Shown: positions 25,162 to 34,143 of the stretch, in pieces
How the letters are laid out: the number at the start of each line of letters is the position of its first letter
How positions within the stretch are numbered: the first letter of the stretch is position 1
Origin: Deltaproteobacteria bacterium
Lineage (GTDB): Bacteria > Desulfobacterota > Desulfomonilia > Desulfomonilales > Desulfomonilaceae
Assembly: GCA_021777225.1 (NCBI GenBank)
Contig: JAJYDQ010000023.1
Span: 1 to 51,382 of the forward strand
Length of the DNA stretch: 51,382 nt
Direction of reading: 5' to 3'
The notes under the pieces: model-generated
The model's database searches: none
What the model saw: only the letters and a program-made list of their open reading frames with translations
What the model was told of the DNA's origin: nothing
Program-made: the position numbers and the translations under genes

Positions 25162-26823
25162 TCATTGATCGCTGGAAAATTTATCTTGGTAAGTTTTCCG
25201 CATTTCTCTCTTCAGGATTTTACCGGTTGGGGTTTTGGGAAGCGCATCTACGATTACTACTGTTTTCGGACACTTGAACGCGGCCAATTCTTTCCGGCAA
25301 AGCTCGATGATTTCCTGTTCAGAGATGGTCTCCCCCTGTTTTGGGACAACTACGGCGGTGACTGCTTCTACCCATTTCGGATGCGGCAATCCTATTACCG
25401 CGACTTCTTGGACCCGCTTATCGAGATATATTGCTTCTTCAACCTCGCGAGTGGCGACGTTTTCCCCACCAGTTTTTATCATATCCTTTTTTCGATCGAC
25501 CACAGTTATGTAGCGATCGTTATCCATTACACCAATATCTCCAGAATGGAACCAGCCTCCCTTCATGACTTCCTCGGTTTTTTCCGGGTCTTTGTAATAC
25601 ATGATCATTGCGTGCGGCCCTTTGCCACATATTTCACCAGGGATTCCCGGTTTGTCTATTGGCTTGCCGTCGGTTTCCTCAAGTCTGGTTTCCATATTTA
25701 ATCCACCCATGCCTGCAGACCCGAGTTTGCTGGTGGCGTCTTTGGCTTTCAGGATTGTATGGTAGGGAGCAAGTTCGGTTTGTCCGTAATAATTGTAGAC
25801 TTTGGCGCCAGGAAATTTTTCGAGGATTTCCTTCAGTATTTCAACTGGCATTATGGAGGCGCCGTAGTAGCATTTTGTCAGGCTTGAAAGATCATATTTT
25901 TTGAAGTCAGGGTGTCTTAGGATCGCTATCCACACCGTTGGTGGCGCAAAAAACATTGTCGCCTTGTATGTGGCGATGTTTTCCAGAATCTTGCTTATAT
26001 CGGGTCCCATCAATATGTTTGTTCCACCCACCAGGAATATGGGGTTCATAAAAACATCCCGCTGAGCGCAATGATATATGGGTAGAGCATTTATGCTGAC
26101 GTCATCGCTGTCGTATTGGCCATCTACTATACAACCCATGTAATGGGCGAGTAGTGCTTGATTGCTGATAATGACACCTTTGGGAAGAGATTCTGTGCCA
26201 CTCGTGTATGTCATCTGGCACGGATCTTCGATGTGCAATATTGCGTCCGGTTCTTCTGTCGAATAAGCTCTGACCCATTCATCGAAGTCTCTAAATCGAT
26301 CGTCTACGGGAGGAAGGCCCGCCCCCTGATTTGACCAAATGAGTGTCTTAACGCTTGGGATTTCATCCAGAATGTCTTTCACTAGATCATAAAGAGCGTC
26401 TTCCACGATGAAGACTTTACTCTCAGAGTGATTGATCGAGTATGAAATGTCCTTGCCCCGGAGGAGATAGTTTATAGCCAGATAGACTGCCCCGACCTTG
26501 CAACATCCAAACCAGGTCAGCACATGGTGCATGGTGTTGTGGGCCAATATGGCTACGCGGTCATACTTCTCGACCCCTAATCCTGCCAGAGCGTTGGCCA
26601 CTCGGTTACATTCGTCTTCCATTCTGCTGTATGTGAGGCTTTTATTCCCAAAAATCATAGCCGTTTTGTCAGGGAAGTGATAACGACTTCTACGCAGCAT
26701 GTCGCCGATGACCCAACGATTTATCCTGTTATACCTGTCCATTAGGAATTCTAGGTTTTCCTTGTTCAGCGATTTGAATCGCTCCTTTTCGCCATCGGTC
26801 AATTGACTGCCGAAACCTGACAT
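25162..26823 (-). CDS. AMP-forming acyl-CoA synthetase
   Basis: ANL-superfamily ligase of 553 residues. It has the phosphate loop MTYTSGTESLPKGVIIS (with ES in place of the common TG), YNYYGQTELAP, WFHSGDIGVMD, the DRKKDMIKTGGENVATREV hinge, and the A10 lysine in LPKTPTGKILKREMR. The PTGKILKR tail and REVEEA wording are like FadD-type and steroid/aromatic acid ligases. AAGGAGG lies about 11 bases before the ATG. It is a single gene converging on the OYE-family reductase across a shared terminator. It is the third AMP-forming ligase in the window; the substrate is unknown. Confidence 0.88.
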   Translation of the reverse strand: MSGFGSQLTDGEKERFKSLNKENLEFLMDRYNRINRWVIGDMLRRSRYHFPDKTAMIFGNKSLTYSRMEDECNRVANALAGLGVEKYDRVAILAHNTMHHVLTWFGCCKVGAVYLAINYLLRGKDISYSINHSESKVFIVEDALYDLVKDILDEIPSVKTLIWSNQGAGLPPVDDRFRDFDEWVRAYSTEEPDAILHIEDPCQMTYTSGTESLPKGVIISNQALLAHYMGCIVDGQYDSDDVSINALPIYHCAQRDVFMNPIFLVGGTNILMGPDISKILENIATYKATMFFAPPTVWIAILRHPDFKKYDLSSLTKCYYGASIMPVEILKEILEKFPGAKVYNYYGQTELAPYHTILKAKDATSKLGSAGMGGLNMETRLEETDGKPIDKPGIPGEICGKGPHAMIMYYKDPEKTEEVMKGGWFHSGDIGVMDNDRYITVVDRKKDMIKTGGENVATREVEEAIYLDKRVQEVAVIGLPHPKWVEAVTAVVVPKQGETISEQEIIELCRKELAAFKCPKTVVIVDALPKTPTGKILKREMRKTYQDKFSSDQ

Positions 26824-26963
26824 TTTATTTATTTACCTCCTTGCTTTAACTGATACCCGATTTAAGGAATGAGAGCGGATCACGGTAAAGTATGATATCT
26901 CCGGCCCGTTTTATGCAAATTAATTAGTGATTCGATGATCAATTATTTTCAAAATGATCATGT

Positions 26964-27716
26964 CTAGTTCATCGATTGAGAATCGGAGATCAAGTGCGAG
27001 AGTTTCTGCCTGAAAATACGTTCATAGTTCCAGGTAACTACATAATTCTTAACTCCGAATACAGTACTGGCCATGCCAAAGACAACGAGAGAGACATCGA
27101 GAATTGTCCACAATCCCACGCCAAAATACCGCATCAAACCGATGCCTAGAGCGACGAAAGCCAATCCGGTTCTAATGAAAGCAAGTTCTGTCCTGCCTTT
27201 GGCCAGCACCGAGCGATACGTGGACAAAAATGTCCGACTGCTTGCGAGGGCATTGCGTTGCTCGGCCAGAGTTACTCTCGTCTCGGATAGAGTGGTTCGT
27301 TTAGAAGCGAGATCGGTTCTCTCATTGGCAAAAGATGTCCTATCTTTGGCCAGACTGGTCCTATATTCTGACAACTCAGTTCGTTTCTCAGCAAGCTCGG
27401 TGCTCTTGGCGCTGAAAGTAGTCTGTTGCCTTGCGAGTTCCGTACGCTCTTCAGACAGGGTGGTTCGGGTATCGGAGCTTGCAGTTCGCTTTTCGGCCAG
27501 GTCCGTGCTTTTGGCTACGAACTTTGTCTGTTGTCTTGCCAGATCCGTACGCTCTTCAGACAGGGTGGTTCGCATGTCCGCGCTTGCCGTCCTCCTTGCG
27601 GCCAACTCGTTTGTCTGCGCCATCATGTCTACCATGCTCTCTGTGAGCCTGTTCTCCTCTTCCGCCAATTCTATCAGGACCTTCATTATTTGCTGTTCGT
27701 CGGATTTTCTAGCCAT
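26964..27716 (-). CDS. long heptad-repeat coiled coil fused to a DUF202 membrane domain
   Basis: A 250-residue protein. Residues about 40-180 are a nearly unbroken run of seven-residue units of the form RTxLAxx / RTxLSxx, predicted as a coiled coil. Within it, residues 42-76 and 77-111 are two near-identical 35-residue repeats. The C-terminal part (about 165-225) matches DUF202/YidH: LAKGRTELAFIRTGLAFVALG, then two membrane helices. The repeating RTxLA unit looks like the first motif of DUF202 itself copied many times. The start at ATG 27716 follows GAGGAG by 6 bases. Function unknown; a membrane-anchored cytoplasmic rod is the simplest picture. Confidence 0.85.
   Translation of the reverse strand: MARKSDEQQIMKVLIELAEEENRLTESMVDMMAQTNELAARRTASADMRTTLSEERTDLARQQTKFVAKSTDLAEKRTASSDTRTTLSEERTELARQQTTFSAKSTELAEKRTELSEYRTSLAKDRTSFANERTDLASKRTTLSETRVTLAEQRNALASSRTFLSTYRSVLAKGRTELAFIRTGLAFVALGIGLMRYFGVGLWTILDVSLVVFGMASTVFGVKNYVVTWNYERIFRQKLSHLISDSQSMN
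27384..27593 (-). repeat. tandem 105-bp coding repeat (two copies)
   Basis: Two adjacent 105-base units, 27593-27489 and 27488-27384 on the minus strand, each encode 35 residues beginning RTAS and ending LAEK. The protein copies differ at only seven positions. The unit is five heptads long, so copy number can change without breaking the coil. Confidence 0.8.
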
Positions 27717-27994
27717 AGGACGCTCCTCACTCCTGAACTTTAGTTCCCTGAATTGGGTAATCAAAACTATCGCCGAGCGCATATTAGACAATTATGCCAT
27801 GAGAGGGAATAGAATCTGAGGTCTATTTTCTGGATCAGATTTCTCTATGACATATTTATGAGATACTGTTGCTTTCTCGATTATAATGAATAGAAAAAAG
27901 ACATGAGCTATGAGACGGTTATACCGACAAATGCGTTTGAATGTTCCAGTAAGAACGGACCGTATGCGCCATCAGCAGCAAAGGAGTCATGTGA

Positions 27995-28582
27995 ATGAAA
28001 ATAGTAGCTATTTTAGGTAGCCCAAGACCAAAGAGCAACAGTAGCGGTTTAGCCAACAAGATCCTGGAGCGGACGAAAGAACTTGGGGCAGAGACTCAGG
28101 CATTTGTTCTAAATAAGCTTCAGTATAAGGGTTGTCAGGCCTGTGAGACATGCAAGACAAAGTTGGATCACTGTGTTCTAAAAGATGACCTTACACAAGT
28201 ACTAGACTCGATACATCAGGCCGACGCCGTAGTGTTGGCCACTCCGAATTACTTCGGCGAGGCTTCGGGCCAGTTCAAGTCATTTTTTGACAGAACATAT
28301 TCATTCCTGAACCCGGATTTTACCTGTCGCTTAAATCCTGGTAAATCTTCAGTATTCGTTTTTTCTCAGGGGCAGACCAACCTGAATTTGTACGCGGATG
28401 TTTATCCAAGATATGAAATGTGGCTAAAACGCTATGGCTTCTCGAACAACTATTCTCTTCGGATGAATGGCCCCAGACCGGCCGGTTCGATTTCAGAGCG
28501 GCAAGATTTGATCACCGAAGCTGAGAAGATTGCTGAGAGCCTCGTGAAACCAGGATCAGGATTGACTGCGGACAAATGGTAA
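27995..28582 (+). CDS. Isf-like iron-sulfur flavoprotein / NADPH-dependent FMN reductase family
   Basis: A 195-residue flavodoxin-fold protein. MKIVAILGSPRPKSNSS is the FMN phosphate loop and ATPNYFGEASGQFKSFFDR is the second flavin-binding segment. Cysteines 47, 50, 53 and 60 form Cx2Cx2Cx6C, the compact motif (Cx2Cx2Cx4-7C) that holds a [4Fe-4S] cluster in archaeal-type Isf proteins. Isf proteins move electrons from ferredoxin to O2, H2O2 or other acceptors in anaerobes; the substrate here is unknown. AAAGGAG lies about 9 bases before the ATG. It is a single gene between the DUF202 gene and the convergent molybdate-type transporter. Confidence 0.87.
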   Translation: MKIVAILGSPRPKSNSSGLANKILERTKELGAETQAFVLNKLQYKGCQACETCKTKLDHCVLKDDLTQVLDSIHQADAVVLATPNYFGEASGQFKSFFDRTYSFLNPDFTCRLNPGKSSVFVFSQGQTNLNLYADVYPRYEMWLKRYGFSNNYSLRMNGPRPAGSISERQDLITEAEKIAESLVKPGSGLTADKW

Positions 28583-28656
28583 ATTTTCTCTTAACTGGGA
28601 GTTAACGCATTGCGATAGTTATAGAGCCCCATTCTGTGTGTTTTGACTGATTGTCC

Positions 28657-29754
28657 CTATACAGGCGGAACTATTAGAAAAAGGCTTTCTTTAGGCGCCT
28701 TAACTAGAATTGGCTGACCTGCGGCAAGGTTCAATTCTTTGGCAGCGGTGCTATGGAGAGTGATTTCGATGTTCTTAGATCCACTCCCACAGGATGCGAT
28801 TACAACATGAGACGCTCCTGTGTCAAAATGGTCTATGACAGTTCCGTTTATAATGTTGGTAGCCCTCGACATAAATTCACCGGACGTTAGAATTAAGACA
28901 TCTTCAGATCTTATCCCAAATATCACGTCTTCATTTGGTCGTACTATCAATTTGGGCAATTGGCTTGATAGGGCGAGAGTCACGCCAAGTCCTTCACATC
29001 GCACAGCCAGAGAATCGTCATTGATCGACTCAATTTTTCCACGGAAGATATTGCTGATTCCAAGAAATCTGGCTACCTCTTCACTATGTGGGCGTCTGTA
29101 GACTTCTCTTTTTTCCCCCTGTTGAAGGAGTTTACCATCCATGATTACGCTGATAGTGTCACCAAGGAAGAAGGCTTCTTCCAGATCATGAGTAACCATC
29201 AATATGGCAAGATCGTATCTTCTTTTTAAGTCCTTTAGAAGATACCGCAATTCGGTTTTGAGACTTTCGTGAAGGGCTGACAGAGGCTCGTCCAGCACCA
29301 GATACTTGCCGCCAGAAAGTATGGCTCTAACGAGCGCTGTCCTTTGGCGCTCTCCTCCGCTCAAATTTGCAATCCGTCTATCTAAGAGGCTCCGTATTGT
29401 CAAGGAGTCAATAAGTTCGCGAACGATGCCTGTTTCTGTGTCCTGATGTGCGCCTCTAATTTTTAACGGATAGAGAATATTTTCGCGCACGGTCATGTGT
29501 GGGAATAGAGCCAGATCCTGTGGAACGTAGGAAAGTTTGCGTTTCTCCATGGGCAGGCCAGTGATATCCCTGTGTTCCAAAACTATTTTTCCTTCTTTTG
29601 GGTCTCTCAGTCCAATGACGGATTCCAGAAGGAGCGTCTTACCACTTCCAGTAGGCCCAAGTATCACATGACACGATGACGGAAGAACTTTTAGAGAGAC
29701 ATTGCTGAGGACAAAACTTCCCGCCTGGACTGAAAGGTTGGCAATCTCAAGCAT
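28657..29754 (-). CDS. modC: molybdate/tungstate-type ABC transporter ATP-binding protein
   Basis: ABC ATPase of 365 residues, the size of ModC/WtpC. Walker A is GPTGSGKT, the Q-loop lies in YVPQDLALFP, the signature is NLSGGERQRTALVRAI, Walker B is YLVLDEPLSAL and the switch His is in VTHDLEEA. The C-terminal third (about 235-365) contains a TOBE/MOP-like domain that would sense the oxyanion. It overlaps the permease gene by 8 bases. Whether molybdate or tungstate is carried cannot be told; other small-ligand importers with the same domain layout are less likely given the binding protein. Confidence 0.87.
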   Translation of the reverse strand: MLEIANLSVQAGSFVLSNVSLKVLPSSCHVILGPTGSGKTLLLESVIGLRDPKEGKIVLEHRDITGLPMEKRKLSYVPQDLALFPHMTVRENILYPLKIRGAHQDTETGIVRELIDSLTIRSLLDRRIANLSGGERQRTALVRAILSGGKYLVLDEPLSALHESLKTELRYLLKDLKRRYDLAILMVTHDLEEAFFLGDTISVIMDGKLLQQGEKREVYRRPHSEEVARFLGISNIFRGKIESINDDSLAVRCEGLGVTLALSSQLPKLIVRPNEDVIFGIRSEDVLILTSGEFMSRATNIINGTVIDHFDTGASHVVIASCGSGSKNIEITLHSTAAKELNLAAGQPILVKAPKESLFLIVPPV

Positions 29755-30535
29755 ATGAGGCGCCTGAGGAGATCAAGCGGACGATGTAGAGGATGCTAAG
29801 CCCGATAGACACCAATATCAGGATTAAGATTACCGACCCTTCTATTTCCGCGCTGGAGAGTCTCATGAATATTGCAATTGGAAGAGTCTCGGTTTTCATT
29901 GCCATTGACCCGGCTATGGTAATTGTCGCTCCGAACTCACCGAGCGCCTTTGCCCACGAAAGGATCAAGGCGGCATAAATACCTCTTTTGCTCAATGGAA
30001 GTGTAATAGTGACGAAAGCCCGCCACGGTGATGCGCCAAGAGTCCTTGCTACCGCTTCATACCTGCATGGTATCTCGTCCATCGCCGCCTTTATCAATCT
30101 TGTGGTAACACCGCACACTGTAAGGAATTGAGCCAGGACAATGCCGTAGAATGTGAAGACGAACTGAGTCCCGTGGTCCTGTATCCACAAACCTACAGGA
30201 TTATTAAAGAAGATCAATAGCATTGCGCCCAGCGCCGCTGGCGAAACTATCATGGGCAGTTCAAGAATCGTGTCGACAGCCCTCTTGCCCGGGAAGTCAT
30301 ATCTGGACAAAGCAAATGCTGATGGGATAGCGATCAGTACGGATAGTAGAGTGCTAATAGTAGCGGCGACAATACTCAAGCGGATGGAAAAGAGCGTTCT
30401 TTCCGAGCGTAGGGTGTCCCACAATGTCTCGCCCCGAAAGAAATAGAACAAGGACAAAATAAGGAGCGCATAAATACCGAACGTGGCAAGTGAAAAGGCG
30501 ATTGAAATCTTCCTAAAGGTCATTTCCTGACCCAA
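29747..30535 (-). CDS. modB: molybdate/tungstate-type ABC transporter permease
   Basis: A 262-residue permease with about five to six membrane helices. The cytoplasmic EAA loop that contacts the ATPase is clear: EAVARTLGASPWRAFVTITL, followed by AKALGEFGATITIAGSM, a hallmark of ModB/WtpB/CysT-type permeases. It sits between the binding protein (16-base overlap upstream) and the ATPase (8-base overlap downstream), so the three genes are translationally coupled. Confidence 0.9.
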   Translation of the reverse strand: MGQEMTFRKISIAFSLATFGIYALLILSLFYFFRGETLWDTLRSERTLFSIRLSIVAATISTLLSVLIAIPSAFALSRYDFPGKRAVDTILELPMIVSPAALGAMLLIFFNNPVGLWIQDHGTQFVFTFYGIVLAQFLTVCGVTTRLIKAAMDEIPCRYEAVARTLGASPWRAFVTITLPLSKRGIYAALILSWAKALGEFGATITIAGSMAMKTETLPIAIFMRLSSAEIEGSVILILILVSIGLSILYIVRLISSGASYA

Positions 30536-31389
30536 TCCTTGGGGACTTCATAAACTCCACCCACCGGTTTTTTCTCTCCGATCCAAGCTGCCGCGTCATC
30601 AGAGTTCATGAAGTAATGGTATTTTCCGAAAATACTTTTTCCTTCATCCGACAGGAGGAAGTCAATGAATTGCTGCGCAAGAGGTCTGTTCGAGGTGAAT
30701 TTTGAAATGGCGACAGGGATGTATCCAATACGAACAATTTGAGACTTGTCAAGTGGAATAGTCTCGATGCGTTCTGGGTCCCAGTAATGAAAAACTCGCC
30801 AGCCTATGACAGCGTCCGCTGCTTTTAAGGAAATTGCCGTAGCCGTCTTTTCACAACTCTCCGTGTAATTTATGAGGTTTTTCTTGAAAGCTATTTTCTC
30901 CTCGGGTGTGAGAGAGGATTCTATTATTTCCACAGCGTAGGCCCCAACGCATACGCCCTCAGGATTGGCTATGGCTACCTTGAGACCGGGGCGAGTAAGG
31001 TCTTTTAGTATTTTAATTTTCTTAGGATTCCCTTTGGGAACGTTGATTGCCGGCACAAGATAAACGACTATTTTTTCGGTTTCAGGGAAAACCGCCTCTT
31101 TCTTCTTAGCCGCCTCCATGTAATCCGAAGAACCGGGGAAATAGATGTCACCTTTCCTGCCCAATATCATTTGCGAAAGCACGAACCCCGATCCGCCGAA
31201 GATCACATCTACCTTGACGCCGGTCTTGGCTTCAAATGCTTTTGCAGCGTCTTCCGTAGGCGGCTTGCTAGCAGCCCCTGCGAACACCATCAATCTGTCT
31301 TCCGCAAGACATTTCTCAAAATTTCCTGAGATCCAAATACCCAACATAATGTTTACTAAAGTGAAAATGAAGACTAGTCGTCTGTTCAT
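30520..31389 (-). CDS. modA: molybdate/tungstate-type substrate-binding protein
   Basis: Periplasmic binding protein of 289 residues with a signal peptide (residues about 1-29, ending KCLA). After it come MVFAGAASKPPTEDAAKAF, TGVKVDVIFGGSGFVLSQM and GDIYFPGSSDYMEAA, the order of oxyanion-contacting segments in ModA/WtpA-like proteins. The later LNYTESCEKT-like region and AADAVIGWRVFH also fit. It is first in the operon with the permease and ATPase. Anaerobes use Mo or W in formate dehydrogenases and aldehyde or aromatic-acid reductases, none of which lie in this window. Confidence 0.87.
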   Translation of the reverse strand: MNRRLVFIFTLVNIMLGIWISGNFEKCLAEDRLMVFAGAASKPPTEDAAKAFEAKTGVKVDVIFGGSGFVLSQMILGRKGDIYFPGSSDYMEAAKKKEAVFPETEKIVVYLVPAINVPKGNPKKIKILKDLTRPGLKVAIANPEGVCVGAYAVEIIESSLTPEEKIAFKKNLINYTESCEKTATAISLKAADAVIGWRVFHYWDPERIETIPLDKSQIVRIGYIPVAISKFTSNRPLAQQFIDFLLSDEGKSIFGKYHYFMNSDDAAAWIGEKKPVGGVYEVPKDWVRK

Positions 31390-31875
31390 TCCATATTCTC
31401 TCTTTCCCTCGGTGGATTTAGGGACACCACCAAATCAGGCAATTTCTCTAACCAGAAAACAGTGAATTTTACCATTGTCAACCAGAGTTGGATTGACATT
31501 GTCTCAATTTGTTTTCCGTAAGCTTTTCTGACCTGCTCTTGTGTGACGCACGAGGTTTTCGCATCCCAGTTTGGAGAAAGTGAGCGCAAATTTGCCCTTG
31601 GCCTAGCCTCCAAATCGATTCAACTTCTTGCCAAGTTGGCGCCATATATCATATTCATGGGGCGTGCCGTCCAATAAATAGTATGCGCAGAACAGGATAT
31701 TCATCAAGCTTGTGAAATTTCTTGTCATGAAGATTCGGCTGGTAGTGATTAGTCATGGCATGAGTAATAACATAAGGTCATCCAAAATTACAAACAGATA
31801 AAACAAGGCGTCTCATTAAAAATTGGGTATGTGAGACAGACAGAGGAGCGAAATTTGGTGGTCAACTAAATGAGA

Positions 31876-31904
31876 TTGACATTTCGGTCATGAGTGAATA
31901 AAAA
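31876..31904 (+). promoter_or_regulatory. promoter of fluoride riboswitch 1
   Basis: TTGACA at 31876-31881, a 17-base spacer and TAAAAA at 31899-31904. Transcription would begin about 10 bases before the aptamer. Confidence 0.55.
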
Positions 31905-31920
31905 TATTCCGAAATACTCC

Positions 31921-31974
31921 TTTGGGGATGGAGTCCCCCCATAAAACCGCCTCATAGGCTGATGACTCCTGCCG
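31921..31974 (+). promoter_or_regulatory. fluoride riboswitch aptamer (crcB motif), copy 1
   Basis: The stretch reads GGGGATGGAGTCCCCCC, then ATAAAACCGCC, TCAT, and GGCTGATGACTCCTGC, following the crcB-motif consensus in order: the GGnGATGG opening helix, the conserved ACCGC/ACGC loop side, and the GGCTGATGACTCCT closing strand. It starts right after a consensus-like promoter and ends in a switchable hairpin region. The gene 156 bases further on is a dynamin-like GTPase, not the usual crcB/fluc exporter. I am confident in the motif from its conserved bases; no covariance search was run. Confidence 0.9.
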
Positions 31975-32043
31975 TAGGGACTTTCGCGGCGGGATCTAAG
32001 TGTCAAGTTGTACCCGCCGCACGGCGGGTTTCTTGTTTCTTGT
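31967..32043 (+). terminator. four-segment expression platform of fluoride riboswitch 1
   Basis: Four mutually exclusive segments can be read. A = TCCTGCCG (31967-31974, aptamer 3' end). B = CGGCGGGA (31987-31994). C = CCCGCCG (32013-32019). D = CGGCGGG (32022-32028), followed by TTTCTTGTTTCTT. A:B pairs over 8 positions with one G-U, B:C over 8, and C:D over 7. Predicted logic: without fluoride A:B forms, leaving C:D as terminator; with fluoride A is locked in the aptamer, B pairs C and the terminator is lost, giving an ON switch. Confidence 0.75.
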
Positions 32044-32129
32044 CAGCGTCACGATTTTTCATGAATTCGCGAAATATTCGCAGTTTGCGAAAATGAAAAC
32101 ATGAAAATCCAGTATGAGGAGCGTTAGTC

Positions 32130-33962
32130 ATGAATTATGCAGGCCATAGCTTAATTGTTGAAACGCCCACAGAGTGTATTTCGGAGGCGGATTCCGTTCT
32201 TCGGTTTGGCAAACTCCTTGGCGAAGCCACAACAAAGGTCCTTTGTCTAGGAGGGGATTTTGCCGCAGAGTTGGCCAAGCTCGTCGCTCTAAAAGAGCGC
32301 CTCGAAGAAGGTCGGTTCCATCTGGCCATACTTGGGCAATTCAAACGCGGCAAGAGCACGCTTTTGAACGCTTTAATTGGAGAATCCATATTACCGACAT
32401 CCGTTGTGCCGCTCACGGCTATCCCCACATTCGTGGAGTATGGTCCGGAGAGAGGTGTCAGGGTCCATTATCAGGATGACAAACCTTCGGATGAATTCTG
32501 GAACAAGACTCCGGAAGAGATGAATAAAATCTTACAGGCGTTTGTGACCGAAGAGGGGAACCCTGAAAATCATTTAGGGGTGCTTCAGGTTGATATAGTT
32601 CATCCAGCAGAGATACTTAAAAACGGCGTGGTGCTTATCGATACGCCAGGCATCGGGTCCACTTTTACTCACAATACTCAAGCGACGTTGAATTTTCTAC
32701 CTCAATGCGATGCTGCCTTGTTTGTGGTGTCAGCCGACCCTCCACTTACAGAAGTGGAGGCTGCCTTCCTTCAGGATGTGTTCCCAAAGGTTTCCCATCT
32801 CTTTTTCATTTTCAACAAAGTCGATTACCTAAATGAAAAGGAAAAGGAAGCGGCCGTAGCGTTTTTTGTAAAGGTCCTGAAACAGAAGATCCCTTCGAGT
32901 GAAAATTATCCAATCTTTTGTGTGTCCGCTCGCATGGGCTTGGATTCCAAAACGTCCAATGAAACTAGTCTGTGGAGTCAGAGTGGGCTAGATGCCGTAG
33001 AGAATCATCTTGTTTGCTTCCTGCTGTATGAAAAGACCAGGACATTGCTGGACGCTTTGTCGAAGAAGGCTGTTGACATCCTAGAAAGCGCTGTAATGAG
33101 GCTCAGATTGGAAATAGTGTCTCTACAGATGCCGATTGAGGACCTGGAAAAGAGGCTTAGTCTATTCGAAAAGGAACTCAAAAATGCGGAACGGCAAAAA
33201 GTTTCAGCTCAGGATATGTTGATCGGGGACAGGAAGCGAACGCTCGCTCTCCTGGAGGAACACGCCGAGACTCTCCGAAAGGCGTCAGAGGAACATTTGA
33301 GCAAGGCTATAGACAAATCTTTTGCGGAGATTACTGACGGGGAGATCAATGAGCAAAGGATTCTGGATGTTTTGGCGGAGGAAGTCACATCTTTTTTTGG
33401 GGAGTCCGCTGAAAAAGTAACTTCCCGTTTCGCTCGACTTGTAGTTGAAGCCTTAAGCCCACATCAAGAACGTGCCGACGAACTGATCTCGCAGATACGA
33501 AAAACTGCGGCGGAGCTTTTTGAAATTCCCTACCATGCCCCTGACAGTTCGGAAGTGTTTGAGACAAAGCGAAGGCCTTACTGGATCCAGCGAAAAAGAG
33601 TCCCGTCACTGCCTATAGTAATTCCTGAAGAAGTCCTTGACAGGTTTCTTCCTGTAAGTGTCAAGAAAAACAGAATGAGGAAGCGTTTTGTGCGACAGGT
33701 AGAAATTTTGACTCAACAAAACGTTGAAAATCTAAGATGGGCAACACTGCAAAATCTTAATGACGCGTTTCACAGGTTTGGCACTGTGCTTGATGAACGC
33801 TTCGTGGAAACAATTAATGCGACTCACGGAGCAATACAGGCAGCTTACATCAAACGAAAAGAACACGCTGAATCGATTGATGAAAATTTGCAAAGACTGT
33901 CAATAGCGGCCGGAGATTTGGTGAAAATCAATTCAGAAATTTTATCTTTGAATTCCAGATAG
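32130..33962 (+). CDS. dynamin-family large GTPase under a fluoride riboswitch
   Basis: A 610-residue bacterial dynamin-like GTPase. G1 is GQFKRGKST at 69-77, G3 is DTPG at 171-174 and G4 is NKVD at 229-232; the G2 Thr is probably in the VPLTAIPT stretch. After the GTPase domain come long charged helices (about 320-410) and more helices to the end, fitting a stalk that senses or remodels membranes. No clear membrane helix pair was seen. GAGGAG lies 9 bases upstream of the ATG. It is the first gene behind fluoride riboswitch 1, so it should rise when cytoplasmic fluoride rises. A membrane-repair or cell-envelope role in fluoride stress is inferred, not known. Confidence 0.88.
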   Translation: MNYAGHSLIVETPTECISEADSVLRFGKLLGEATTKVLCLGGDFAAELAKLVALKERLEEGRFHLAILGQFKRGKSTLLNALIGESILPTSVVPLTAIPTFVEYGPERGVRVHYQDDKPSDEFWNKTPEEMNKILQAFVTEEGNPENHLGVLQVDIVHPAEILKNGVVLIDTPGIGSTFTHNTQATLNFLPQCDAALFVVSADPPLTEVEAAFLQDVFPKVSHLFFIFNKVDYLNEKEKEAAVAFFVKVLKQKIPSSENYPIFCVSARMGLDSKTSNETSLWSQSGLDAVENHLVCFLLYEKTRTLLDALSKKAVDILESAVMRLRLEIVSLQMPIEDLEKRLSLFEKELKNAERQKVSAQDMLIGDRKRTLALLEEHAETLRKASEEHLSKAIDKSFAEITDGEINEQRILDVLAEEVTSFFGESAEKVTSRFARLVVEALSPHQERADELISQIRKTAAELFEIPYHAPDSSEVFETKRRPYWIQRKRVPSLPIVIPEEVLDRFLPVSVKKNRMRKRFVRQVEILTQQNVENLRWATLQNLNDAFHRFGTVLDERFVETINATHGAIQAAYIKRKEHAESIDENLQRLSIAAGDLVKINSEILSLNSR

Positions 33963-34143
33963 AAATTCTGAACTTTGAGATTTCTTTGATTCCAGAATAG
34001 ATTGAAAGAATTGCTCGGTAAGTTTGAATTCAGGTAATATAGTCTCTCATCCGATTGACGTGTCTGCCGGGAAGTGATCCATAAACAGCGCTTCCAGATG
34101 CCCTCTCGCAATACAAGGCCGACCACAATTCGAGGCAAAGCCC

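Noticed and set aside
25165-25701. 178-codon plus-strand ORF inside the 25162-26823 ligase
   Set aside because: Antisense shadow of a well-supported acyl-CoA synthetase.
27073-27819. 248-codon plus-strand ORF opposite the DUF202 gene
   Set aside because: It is the antisense of the regular RTxLA heptad repeat, which leaves a complementary frame open. No ribosome binding site or family.
31386-31613. 75-codon minus-strand ORF overlapping the modA start by 4 bases
   Set aside because: Its position would suit translational coupling, but the sequence shows no domain, signal or clear ribosome binding site, and it lies in the leader of the transporter operon. Not supported enough to list as a gene.
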